Source of the DNA: Streptosporangium lutulentum
GTDB lineage: Bacteria; Actinomycetota; Actinomycetes; Streptosporangiales; Streptosporangiaceae
Assembly (NCBI RefSeq): GCF_030811455.1
Contig: NZ_JAUSQU010000001.1
Coordinates: forward strand, 1,240,001-1,304,000
Reading direction: 5' to 3'
Length of the DNA stretch: 64,000 nt
A program made the position numbers and the translations under genes. This document shows, piece after piece, positions 45,007-51,830 of this stretch. The notes beneath the pieces are model-generated. The model was given only the letters and a program-made list of their open reading frames with translations. It searched no databases and was not told the DNA's origin. The stretch's first letter is position 1, and each line of letters begins with the position of its first letter.

Positions 45007-46106
45007 GCACGCCTAAGGAGCCGTCGGCGCCCGTCCTCGCCGGTCACGGCCGAAACGGTGAGCATGACCGGGACCGCGACCGGGATCACGACCGTGACCG
45101 GGACCGGGGCCGGGATCATGACCACGGTCGGGACGAGGATCACGACCACGGCCGGGACCGGGACGGGGGCCACCTGTCGATCCTTTATCGGGGGCCGCTG
45201 TCGAGCTGTGATTACGACTGCCCCTACTGCCCGTTCGCCAAGCGCCGCGACGGCCCCGACCGGCTGCGGCAGGACCGGGCGGCGCTGGAACGGTTCACCG
45301 GGTGGGTGACCGGGCGCGAGCATCCGGTCTCGGTGCTGTTCACGCCGTGGGGCGAGGGGCTGGTCCGCTCCTGGTACCGGCGGGCGATGGTCGAACTCAG
45401 TCACCTGCCGCATGTCCGGCGGGTCGCCATCCAGACCAACTTCAGCTGCCGCCCCGGCTGGCTGGCCGAGGCCGACCTGGACACGCTCGCGCTCTGGGTG
45501 ACCTACCACCCCGGCCAGGTCTCCTACGAGCGGTTCCTGGGCAGGTGCCGTGACCTGGCAGGTCGCGGTGTCCGCTTCAGCGTCGGCGTCGTCGGCCTGC
45601 CCGAGCACCTGGAGCACGCGCGCCGACTGCGGGCCGACCTGCCCGCCGAGGTGTATCTCTGGGTGAACGCCGCCGAGGGCCACCTGTACACCGATCCGGA
45701 GGCGGCCCTCTGGACGGCGATCGACCCGCTGTTCGCCTACAGCCGGACCCCGCACCGCAGCGCCGGGCAGCCCTGCCGTACGGGAGACACGGTGATCTCG
45801 GTGGACGGGGAGGGCACCGTACGGCGCTGCCACTTCGTCCCGGCCGTCCTCGGCAACCTCTACGACGGGACGTTCCGCCCGAGGGCCAGGACCTGCCCGG
45901 CGGCTCTGTGCGACTGCCACATCGGCTACGTCCATCTGGAGCGGACCGGCCTCTACGACGTCTTCGCCGGGGGGATCCTGGAGCGCGTTCCCGGCGCCCT
46001 GCCCACCGGTCCATCGGTTCACGGAGGAGTTCCCGAGGGGTTTCAGCCTCAGCGAGCACAAAGAGCGATCGGCATGCCTGCTCGAAGGGGGACACAGACC
46101 ACCTGA
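45003..46106 (+). CDS. STM4011 family radical SAM protein with Asp/Arg/His-rich N-terminal extension
   Basis: The 367-residue protein carries the radical SAM cluster C69-x3-C73-x2-C76 in LYRGPLSSCDYDCPYCPFAK and, in its C-terminal third, additional Cys (CRTGDTVISVDGEGTVRRC, CPAALCDCHIGY) that look like a SPASM-type auxiliary cluster. Residues 21-54 consist almost only of Asp, Arg, His and Gly (DRDRDRDHDRDRDRGRDHDH and on), which is not part of the family core. GTG at 45003 overlaps the preceding stop, and no later in-frame start precedes the core. It ends the operon; the C-terminal 45 residues after the Cys cluster are low-complexity. Confidence 0.85.
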   Translation: MSTPKEPSAPVLAGHGRNGEHDRDRDRDHDRDRDRGRDHDHGRDEDHDHGRDRDGGHLSILYRGPLSSCDYDCPYCPFAKRRDGPDRLRQDRAALERFTGWVTGREHPVSVLFTPWGEGLVRSWYRRAMVELSHLPHVRRVAIQTNFSCRPGWLAEADLDTLALWVTYHPGQVSYERFLGRCRDLAGRGVRFSVGVVGLPEHLEHARRLRADLPAEVYLWVNAAEGHLYTDPEAALWTAIDPLFAYSRTPHRSAGQPCRTGDTVISVDGEGTVRRCHFVPAVLGNLYDGTFRPRARTCPAALCDCHIGYVHLERTGLYDVFAGGILERVPGALPTGPSVHGGVPEGFQPQRAQRAIGMPARRGTQTT

Positions 46107-46481
46107 TCAATGACTCCCACCGGTCTCAGACCCCTGGCCCAGGGTTGAGGAACCAGGCCGAGCCCCACCGCACAGGCCCCCGCCGCCGGGGTCGGTGGGT
46201 CGCGGCCGGTGGAGGTGGTCGTTGCCGGGCGACTCTCCTTTCCCGGATCTGTTCCGGACAGGTTCGACGCGCCGCTATCCGCTCCCGGGCGCCTGGCCGG
46301 TGCGGGCGAAAACGGCGGTGAGCGCGGCGGCCAAGGCCGCGGCGGCCAGGGCGGCCAGGGCGCCCCGGGCTCCGGTGATCCCGGGTCCTCCCGTGAGGTG
46401 AAGGGTGAGGGTGACGGCGTCAGCAGAGCGACCAAGGTGAGCAGGTAGGCCAGTCCGGTCTCGCCGGCCTGGTACTCCGGT
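46107..46481. other. Region between the STM-type operon and the ArsR cassette
   Basis: No intact gene is seen on the plus strand. The GC-rich block 46190-46450 reads in broken frames on the minus strand as a small membrane protein remnant (listed separately). A short dyad CCCTGG/CCAGGG at 46132-46144 follows the operon and may be a weak terminator. Confidence 0.4.
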
Positions 46482-46486
46482 GACAC
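46275..46486 (-). pseudogene. Possible frameshifted remnant of a small membrane protein
   Basis: On the minus strand a GTG at 46486 opens SPEYQAGETGLAYLLTLV; after a one-base frame shift near 46420 the sequence continues as TGARGALAALAAAALAAALT and AVFARTGQAPGSG with a stop at 46275-46277. The pieces would make one or two membrane helices. The family is not recognised and the reconstruction is by eye only. Its first codons lie within the left direct repeat of the ArsR cassette. Confidence 0.28.
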
Positions 46487-46506
46487 TTTGCGATCTTGAT
46501 GGCGGA
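46482..46506. repeat. Left copy of a 25-bp direct repeat flanking the SRPBCC-ArsR-VOC cassette
   Basis: The sequence GACACTTTGCGATCTTGA followed by TGGCGGA matches 47727-47751 at 24 of 25 positions (T against C at the nineteenth). The two copies are 1,245 bases apart in the same orientation and bracket exactly the three genes and their operators. Confidence 0.8.
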
Positions 46507-46516
46507 TGAGAGTTTC

Positions 46517-46532
46517 GCAACCGTCGGGTTGC
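46517..46532. promoter_or_regulatory. ArsR operator candidate 1
   Basis: GCAACC-GTCG-GGTTGC is a perfect inverted repeat ahead of the cassette. It shares the GCAAC/GTTGC core with the second palindrome 10 bases downstream, so both look like sites for the same ArsR-type repressor. Confidence 0.6.
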
Positions 46533-46541
46533 TGTATGGTT

Positions 46542-46563
46542 ATGGCAACTCAATGGTTGCCAT
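46542..46563. promoter_or_regulatory. ArsR operator candidate 2
   Basis: ATGGCAAC-TCAATG-GTTGCCAT has perfect 8-bp arms and ends just before the GGAGG ribosome binding site of the SRPBCC gene. It would block transcription when bound by the ArsR protein encoded in the same operon. Confidence 0.65.
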
Positions 46564-46574
46564 GGAGGTGCCGA

Positions 46575-47006
46575 ATGCCGATCCCCGACCGCATCGAGCG
46601 GACGCTCGACCTCGCCCACCCGATCGAGAAGGTGTGGGCGGCCCTGACCACCGCCGACGGGCTCGGCGGCTGGCTCGGCGACAAGGCGGAGATCGACGAC
46701 CTGCGGCCGGGTGGCCGGATCAGGGTGTGCTGGGACGGCACGTGGTCGGTCCTGCGGATCGAGACCGTCGAGCCGCCACGCCGCCTGTGCTTCACCTGGC
46801 CCGTCGACGGGCTCCCGCCCGGCGACCCGCGCCGCACCCACGTCGAGATCGTGATCCGTCCCGTCGGCGACGGCACCCGGCTCAGCCTGACCGAGACGGG
46901 GTTCGCGCAGCTGCCCGACGAGCTCTCCGCCGCCTATCAGGGCAACGTCGAGGGCTGGCGGAAGGAGCTGGACAAGCTGGTGCGTCACCTCGATGGCCGA
47001 CGCTGA
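46575..47006 (+). CDS. SRPBCC/AHSA1-like domain protein
   Basis: The 143-residue protein is of the activator-of-Hsp90-homologue 1 / START-like type: IERTLDLAHPIEKVWAALTTADGLGGWLGD at the start and a C-terminal helix (GNVEGWRKELDKLVRHL). In actinobacteria such proteins are commonly paired with an ArsR repressor. The ATG at 46575 has GGAGG upstream; it overlaps the arsR gene by 14 bases. The ligand is unknown. Confidence 0.88.
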   Translation: MPIPDRIERTLDLAHPIEKVWAALTTADGLGGWLGDKAEIDDLRPGGRIRVCWDGTWSVLRIETVEPPRRLCFTWPVDGLPPGDPRRTHVEIVIRPVGDGTRLSLTETGFAQLPDELSAAYQGNVEGWRKELDKLVRHLDGRR

Positions 47007-47343
47007 CCCCGAGGAGGTGGCGGTGGCCGTGTTCGCCGCGCTGGCGGACTCCAGCAGGCGGGCCATCCTGGCCGAGCTCGCCGCCCGGGGTCCGGCGACC
47101 GCGACCGACCTCGCCGATCGCCTGCCCATCTCCCGCCAGGCGATCGCCAAGCACCTCGCCCTGCTGTCCGGCGCCGGTCTCGTACGGGCGGTGCCGGCGG
47201 AACGCCGCCGCGTCCGCTACCACCTCGAACCGGCCCCGATGGCGACCGCCCGATCCTTCCTGGCCGTCCTCGCCCGCGACTGGGACCGCACCCTGCACTC
47301 CCTCGGCGCCTACCTCGACCGCGATCAGGAGCCCCAGCCATGA
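46993..47343 (+). CDS. ArsR-family transcriptional regulator
   Basis: The 116-residue winged-helix protein has the ArsR recognition region (ALADSSRRAILAELAARGPA, TDLADRLPISRQAIAKHLALL). It lacks the metal-binding Cys of ArsR/SmtB sensors, so it belongs to the non-metal subgroup paired with SRPBCC proteins. It probably represses its own operon at the two palindromes upstream. It overlaps both neighbours. Confidence 0.92.
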   Translation: MADADPEEVAVAVFAALADSSRRAILAELAARGPATATDLADRLPISRQAIAKHLALLSGAGLVRAVPAERRRVRYHLEPAPMATARSFLAVLARDWDRTLHSLGAYLDRDQEPQP

Positions 47344-47744
47344 GACCCACGTTCCAGGGCGGCCGCAACATCGCCATGAAACTGCCCAAGGCCCAGTTCG
47401 ACCGCACCGTCGCCTTCTATCGGGACGTGCTCGGCATGGAGGTGACCGAGGAGGGCGGCGAGGGGGTGGACGGCGCGGTGGCGCAGTGCGCGTCCGTCCG
47501 GTTCGGACCGGTGAAGCTGTGGTTCGACCGGGTGGACAACTACGCCCAGGCGCAGGTGTGGCTGGAGCTTTTCACCGACGACGTGGAACTGGCCACCCGC
47601 CACCTCGCCGAGCACGGCGTGCATCCGCAGGACGAGCTCGAACCACTGCCCTCGGGCTTGGACGCCCACTGGATCGGCAACCCGGCCGGGATCCCGCACA
47701 TCGTGCGGCTTCCGGATGACATGAGCGACACTTTGCGATCTTGA
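47340..47744 (+). CDS. VOC (glyoxalase/bleomycin-resistance-like) family protein
   Basis: The 134-residue protein has the beta-alpha-beta-beta-beta repeats of VOC proteins (AFYRDVLGMEVTEEG; VWLELFTDDVELATRHLAEHG; GNPAGIPHIVRL). The usual metal-binding His/Glu pattern is incomplete, so it may bind a ligand rather than catalyse. ATG overlaps the arsR stop. Its last five codons (DTLRS) and stop lie inside the right copy of the direct repeat. Confidence 0.85.
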   Translation: MRPTFQGGRNIAMKLPKAQFDRTVAFYRDVLGMEVTEEGGEGVDGAVAQCASVRFGPVKLWFDRVDNYAQAQVWLELFTDDVELATRHLAEHGVHPQDELEPLPSGLDAHWIGNPAGIPHIVRLPDDMSDTLRS

Positions 47745-47751
47745 CGGCGGA
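47727..47751. repeat. Right copy of the 25-bp direct repeat
   Basis: GACACTTTGCGATCTTGA followed by CGGCGGA repeats the sequence at 46482-46506 with one mismatch, and encodes the C-terminus and stop codon of the VOC protein. Confidence 0.8.
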
Positions 47752-47905
47752 GGCCGGGTAGGAGCGGCTCGCACGAAGACGGCCACCGGCGGGTGAATCC
47801 GGCCCGGGGTGGCCGTGCGGCGCGTGCGGTGCGCCGGTCAAGGCCGCCACGGGTCGCCGGCGGCCGCGCGTGTACGGTCCCGGGGCACATCTCAGCTATT
47901 CTGTG

Positions 47906-47925
47906 TTACTACATACCAGTAGTAA
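47906..47925. promoter_or_regulatory. PadR operator candidate
   Basis: TTACTAC-ATACCA-GTAGTAA is a perfect inverted repeat with a 6-base spacer, in an AT-rich spot 33 bases before the PadR start; placement and symmetry fit autoregulation. Confidence 0.6.
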
Positions 47926-47957
47926 GTAACATTGGGTAGCGGAAAGGGGGGTGTTCC

Positions 47958-48287
47958 ATGGGCAAGCAGATGACGGAGATGCTCAAAGGAACGCTGGAGG
48001 GCATCGTCCTGGCGATCCTGTCCGGCCGGTCCGCGTACGGCTACGAGATCACGGCGTGGCTGCGGGACCAGGGCTTCTCCGACATCGCCGAGGGCACCGT
48101 CTACGCGCTGCTCATCAGGATCGAGCAGCGCGGCCTGGTCGATGTGAAGAAGGTCCCGTCCGACAAGGGGCCGCCACGCAAGGTGTACTCCCTCAACGCG
48201 CAAGGACGGGAGTATCTCGAGGAATTCTGGAGGACCTGGAGCTTCCTCGCAGAACGGCTCGAACAGCTCCGCGACGGAGGCGAGTGA
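47958..48287 (+). CDS. PadR-family transcriptional regulator
   Basis: The 109-residue protein has the PadR winged helix (LEGIVLAILSGRSAYGYEITAWL, EGTVYALLIRIEQRGLV, GPPRKVYSLNAQG) and a short C-terminal dimerisation helix, i.e. the small PadR-s2 subtype. AAAGGGGGG precedes the ATG. Small PadR genes are commonly followed by a DUF1048 partner; here only a broken remnant follows. Confidence 0.92.
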   Translation: MGKQMTEMLKGTLEGIVLAILSGRSAYGYEITAWLRDQGFSDIAEGTVYALLIRIEQRGLVDVKKVPSDKGPPRKVYSLNAQGREYLEEFWRTWSFLAERLEQLRDGGE

Positions 48288-48483
48288 TCTTGAAGAGGGC
48301 GGCTTTCTCTCAAAGGTGATCGGCCCCGAGCGGCGGTGGCGGGAGTACCGGGCGCGCGTGAGACGGCTTCGTCCGGACTGCCGCACGGCGGGTCGTGCCC
48401 GGCCGGCTGCTTCTCGCCGCGTGCCGGCGGCGGCGTCAAGACGGCGACAACCGGTATCGGCGACGCAGGCCGTCGACGACTGA
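48286..48483 (+). pseudogene. Decayed DUF1048-like partner gene of PadR
   Basis: Immediately after padR one frame reads FLSKVIGPERRWREYRARVR and then RLRPDCRTAG, which matches the start of DUF1048 proteins (KVIG..RRW..YKARV..LP..YRTA), but it has no start codon in frame, becomes Ala/Arg-rich and stops at 48481. A GTG overlapping the padR stop is in another frame and stops after eleven codons. So the gene is frameshifted and has lost its C-terminal two thirds. Confidence 0.5.
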
Positions 48484-48604
48484 CCCGCCTACCCGGTCGA
48501 GGCCGGTCCGGAAGAAGACCCGGCACAGGGGTGCCGCCGGTCTCCGCCGTCCGCGACGCGGCATTTCGTCGAGCCTCGCGGTGCTCATGACAGGATGGTC
48601 GATC

Positions 48605-49270
48605 GTGACAATTCGGGTGTTGATCGCGGATGACCAAGAGATGGTGCGCCGGGGTCTGCGGCGCATCCTGGAGAGCCGGCCGGACATCGAGGTGGTCGGC
48701 GAGGCGGAGGACGGGGTGGCCGCGCTGGAGGCGGCGCGTGCGCTGCGGCCGGATGTCGCCCTCGTGGATATCCGGATGCCGCGCATGGACGGCCTCGAAG
48801 TGACGCGGCGGCTCGTCGGGAGTTCGGCGGTGCCAGGGGTCAAGGTCGTGGTCGTGACGACGTTCGACCTGGATGAGTACGTCTATCCCGCGCTGCGGTA
48901 CGGCGCCTCCGGGTTTCTGCTGAAACGCTCGGGGCCGACGCTCCTGGTGGAGGCCGTACGGGCGGCCGTGGACGGGGAGAGCCTGATCAGCCCGTCGATC
49001 ACGGTACGACTGCTCAAGCACGTGACGGGCGGTGCCCGGCCGGCCGCGGCGCCGCCGCTGGAGGCGTTGACCGAGCGGGAGATCGAGGTCGCCGGGCAGG
49101 TGGCCGAGGGCAGGACCAACGCCGACATCGCCCGCGAGCTGTTCATCTCGGCGGGCACCGTGAAGACCCATGTCGCCAGCATCCAGCGCAAGCTCGGGGT
49201 GCGGAACCGGGTCGGGATCGCCATGCACGCCTGGGAGATGGGATACGTGGCCCGGGAGCGACCCACATGA
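48605..49270 (+). CDS. NarL/LuxR-family response regulator
   Basis: The 221-residue protein has a receiver domain (IADDQ acidic pair, VALVDIRMP with the phospho-acceptor Asp, VTTFD, and Lys in LLKRS) and a C-terminal LuxR helix-turn-helix (LTEREIEVAGQVAEGRTNAD, then ELFISAGTVKTHVASI). GTG 48605 has AGGA upstream; ATG 48587 would add six residues. It overlaps the kinase gene by ATGA. Confidence 0.93.
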   Translation: MTIRVLIADDQEMVRRGLRRILESRPDIEVVGEAEDGVAALEAARALRPDVALVDIRMPRMDGLEVTRRLVGSSAVPGVKVVVVTTFDLDEYVYPALRYGASGFLLKRSGPTLLVEAVRAAVDGESLISPSITVRLLKHVTGGARPAAAPPLEALTEREIEVAGQVAEGRTNADIARELFISAGTVKTHVASIQRKLGVRNRVGIAMHAWEMGYVARERPT

Positions 49271-50448
49271 TGGCCGTCCGGGGGACGGCGCCCGGAAAGT
49301 GGCTGTCGCGTCGGCTGGTGTGGTGCGCGATAGCCGCGGCGCTGGTCCTGGCACCGGCGGCGCTCGGCCGATCGTCCGCCCTCGTCATGGCGGTGCCCGC
49401 CGCGGCGACGGCGTTCACCGCGATGATGCGGTGGCCCTGGGGGCGCGTCCCGCTCGCCGCGGCCGCGAGCGCGGTGTGCCTGCTGTCCCTGACCGCGGAC
49501 CTCGTCTTCCGCGGCCCGCAGGGCTACGTCGTGCTCTGGGCACTGGTCGAATTCCCCGCGCTGCTCATCCTGGCCGGACGGGTGATCCGGCGGGCACCGG
49601 ACCGGCAGGCCGCGACGGTGGGGCCGCTGGTGGCGTCCGCGGTGGTCCTGCTGCCGGTGCGATTCCTCTTCGCCGCTCCCGCCGCCGACGTGCAGGCGGT
49701 GGCTCTGACCTGTTCACTGTCGCTGTTGCCCGCCGCGGGCGCCATCGGGATCGGGCTGTATTTCCGGACGCTCGACAACCGGCGGGCACGCGCCGTCCTG
49801 GAGGCACTGCGGGAGCAGCGTCTCCAGGTCGCCGCCGATCTCCACGACTTCGTCGCCCACGAGCTGACCGGCATCGTGCTGGAGGTGCAGGCGGCGCGGC
49901 TCGACGCGTACGAACCCGCGCAGTTCGGGGAACTGCTGGGGCGGCTGGAGGCGTCCGGGCTGCGGGCGCTGGACTCCATGGACCGTACCGTCCAGACGCT
50001 GCGCGGCCCGGGGGAACGGGACGCACCACCTACCCGGGTGTACGGGCTGGGGGATCTGACCGAGCTGGTCGGGCGGTTCGCCGAGAGCACCGACGGCGGC
50101 GCCCTCGCCGAGCTGAGGGTGGAGCCGGACCTGGCGGGCACGCTGCCGCGCGGTACGGAGGACACGGCGCACCGCGTGGTGCTGGAGGCGCTGACGAACA
50201 TACGGCGGCATGCGGCCGGGGCGAGGGGAGTGACGGTCACGGTCGTACGGGCACCGGCCGGGACTCCGGCGGTGGAGGTGACCGTCACCGACGACGGGAA
50301 CGGGACGACAAGTCCGCCGATCTTGAGACGGGGCGCCGGCGGCACGGGCCTGCCCGAACTCAGGGCGCGGGCCGAGGCGCTTGGCGGGACGCTGACCTGG
50401 GGTCCGCACAAGACGGGCTGGCGGGTGCGGGCGATACTTCCCGGCTGA
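49267..50448 (+). CDS. Two-component sensor histidine kinase (HisKA_3 type)
   Basis: The 393-residue protein has five or six membrane helices in the first 170 residues with almost no extracellular loop, a coiled stretch, the phospho-acceptor motif ADLHDFVAHELTGIV, and an HATPase domain (ALTNIRRHA, VTDDGNG, GTGLPELRARAEALGG). It is of the intramembrane-sensing type common ahead of ABC transporters. Its partner is the regulator just upstream; the lipoprotein-ABC genes follow after 90 bases in the same direction. Confidence 0.92.
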   Translation: MMAVRGTAPGKWLSRRLVWCAIAAALVLAPAALGRSSALVMAVPAAATAFTAMMRWPWGRVPLAAAASAVCLLSLTADLVFRGPQGYVVLWALVEFPALLILAGRVIRRAPDRQAATVGPLVASAVVLLPVRFLFAAPAADVQAVALTCSLSLLPAAGAIGIGLYFRTLDNRRARAVLEALREQRLQVAADLHDFVAHELTGIVLEVQAARLDAYEPAQFGELLGRLEASGLRALDSMDRTVQTLRGPGERDAPPTRVYGLGDLTELVGRFAESTDGGALAELRVEPDLAGTLPRGTEDTAHRVVLEALTNIRRHAAGARGVTVTVVRAPAGTPAVEVTVTDDGNGTTSPPILRRGAGGTGLPELRARAEALGGTLTWGPHKTGWRVRAILPG

Positions 50449-50538
50449 TATCTCCCGTTCGGCAGATGTGCCGGGTCCCGCTGCTCGGTGATCCTCGGGA
50501 AGTGCGTCGGACGACGCACTCACGCCCCTGGAGGATCG

Positions 50539-50928
50539 TTGATATCGCCCAAGACCGCGCGCGTTCTGACGTGCTGTGTGGCCATCGTGCTGGCCGGCGG
50601 CCTGACCGCCTGTTCCGTGGACGCCAGGAACGCGACCCCCGAGGAGAAGACCTTCGCCTTCGGCGGCGAAACGCTGGATGTGAAGGCGCACGGGATCCCG
50701 ACGGATCTGGTCGCCAGCGACCGTGAGGACGTCAAGGTCACCCGCTGGTTCGACACCAGGGCCGGCAGCTCGAAGACACTCCGGTGGGAGCTCAAGGACG
50801 GCGCCCTTGAGCTGGAGGCCGGCTGCACCGGGCTCGCGCTCTGTGACGCCCGCTTCGAGGTGGAGGTGCCGCGCGGCGTCGAGGTGCTGCGTGACGGCCG
50901 TAAGACCGACCTCCGGGGGCGGGAATGA
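50539..50928 (+). CDS. Putative lipoprotein ahead of an ABC transporter
   Basis: The 129-residue protein starts with TTG at 50539 directly behind a strong TGGAGGATC ribosome binding site. It has a lipoprotein signal with lipobox LTAC (VLAGGLTACSVD), so the mature protein is anchored outside the membrane by its Cys. The mature part is a small beta domain with a second Cys pair (GCTGLALCD). It overlaps the ABC ATPase gene by ATGA, suggesting it senses or modulates at the transporter or kinase. Confidence 0.75.
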   Translation: MISPKTARVLTCCVAIVLAGGLTACSVDARNATPEEKTFAFGGETLDVKAHGIPTDLVASDREDVKVTRWFDTRAGSSKTLRWELKDGALELEAGCTGLALCDARFEVEVPRGVEVLRDGRKTDLRGRE

Positions 50929-51830
50929 CCGTGTTCGAGCTCCTGGACCTGAGCAAGGTGTACCGGGGCGGCAAGCGGGCCGTCGACGGGATGACCCTGC
51001 GGCTGGGGCCCGGGGTGCTCGGACTGCTGGGTCCCAACGGCGCGGGCAAGTCCTCGCTGATGCGGATCGCCGCCACCGTCACCCGGCCGACCTCCGGACG
51101 GGTCCTGTTCAACGGCACGGACGCGGTGGCGCACCCGGGCGAGCTTCGCTCCTCGCTCGGCTACCTTCCGCAGGACTTCGGGGTCTACCCGAATCTGTCG
51201 GCCCGGGAGTTCCTCGGCTATCTCGCCGCCGCCAAGGGCGTCACGGCGCGCTCGGCGCGCACCCGCATCGACGAGCTGCTTGAGCTGGTCAATCTGACCG
51301 AGGCGGGCAAGCGTCCGCTGGGGAGGTACTCCGGCGGCATGCTGCGGCGCGTCGGGATCGCGCAGGCACTGCTCGCCGACCCGAAGGTGATCATCGTCGA
51401 CGAACCGACCGCGGGCCTGGATCCGGAGGAGCGGGTGCGGTTCCGCAATCTTCTCAGCGACCTCGCGGTGGACCGGGTGGTGATGCTCTCCACCCACATC
51501 GTCTCCGACGTCGAGTCGGTGGCTCAAGACATCGCGGTCGTCGCCGGCGGCCGGCTGCTGCGCCGCGGCACTCCGGAGGAACTGCTCCGCGAGATGGAGG
51601 GTCAGGTCTGGGACGTGCCGGTCACGGTTGACGATCTGGCGGCGGTACGCGCGCGCCACATCGTCAGCCGCATGGCGCGTACGAGAGACGGCGTCCGAGC
51701 CCGGCTGCTGTCCGCCGGGCAGCCTTACCGGGGCGCCGTGTCCGTGGCGCCCGACCTCGAGGACGCCTATCTCGCGATCGTCAACCGAGCGGGGCTGCCC
51801 GCCGGCGCGTCCGCGGGGTCCGCCCGATGA
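50925..51830 (+). CDS. ABC transporter ATP-binding protein
   Basis: The 301-residue ATPase has Walker A GPNGAGKSS (36-44), Q-loop LPQDFG, signature YSGGMLRRVG, Walker B VIIVDEPTAGLDP and switch His in LSTHIV. The 80-residue C-terminal extension is usual for ABC-2 exporters. It overlaps genes on both sides by four bases, and works with the permease downstream. Confidence 0.94.
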   Translation: MTVFELLDLSKVYRGGKRAVDGMTLRLGPGVLGLLGPNGAGKSSLMRIAATVTRPTSGRVLFNGTDAVAHPGELRSSLGYLPQDFGVYPNLSAREFLGYLAAAKGVTARSARTRIDELLELVNLTEAGKRPLGRYSGGMLRRVGIAQALLADPKVIIVDEPTAGLDPEERVRFRNLLSDLAVDRVVMLSTHIVSDVESVAQDIAVVAGGRLLRRGTPEELLREMEGQVWDVPVTVDDLAAVRARHIVSRMARTRDGVRARLLSAGQPYRGAVSVAPDLEDAYLAIVNRAGLPAGASAGSAR

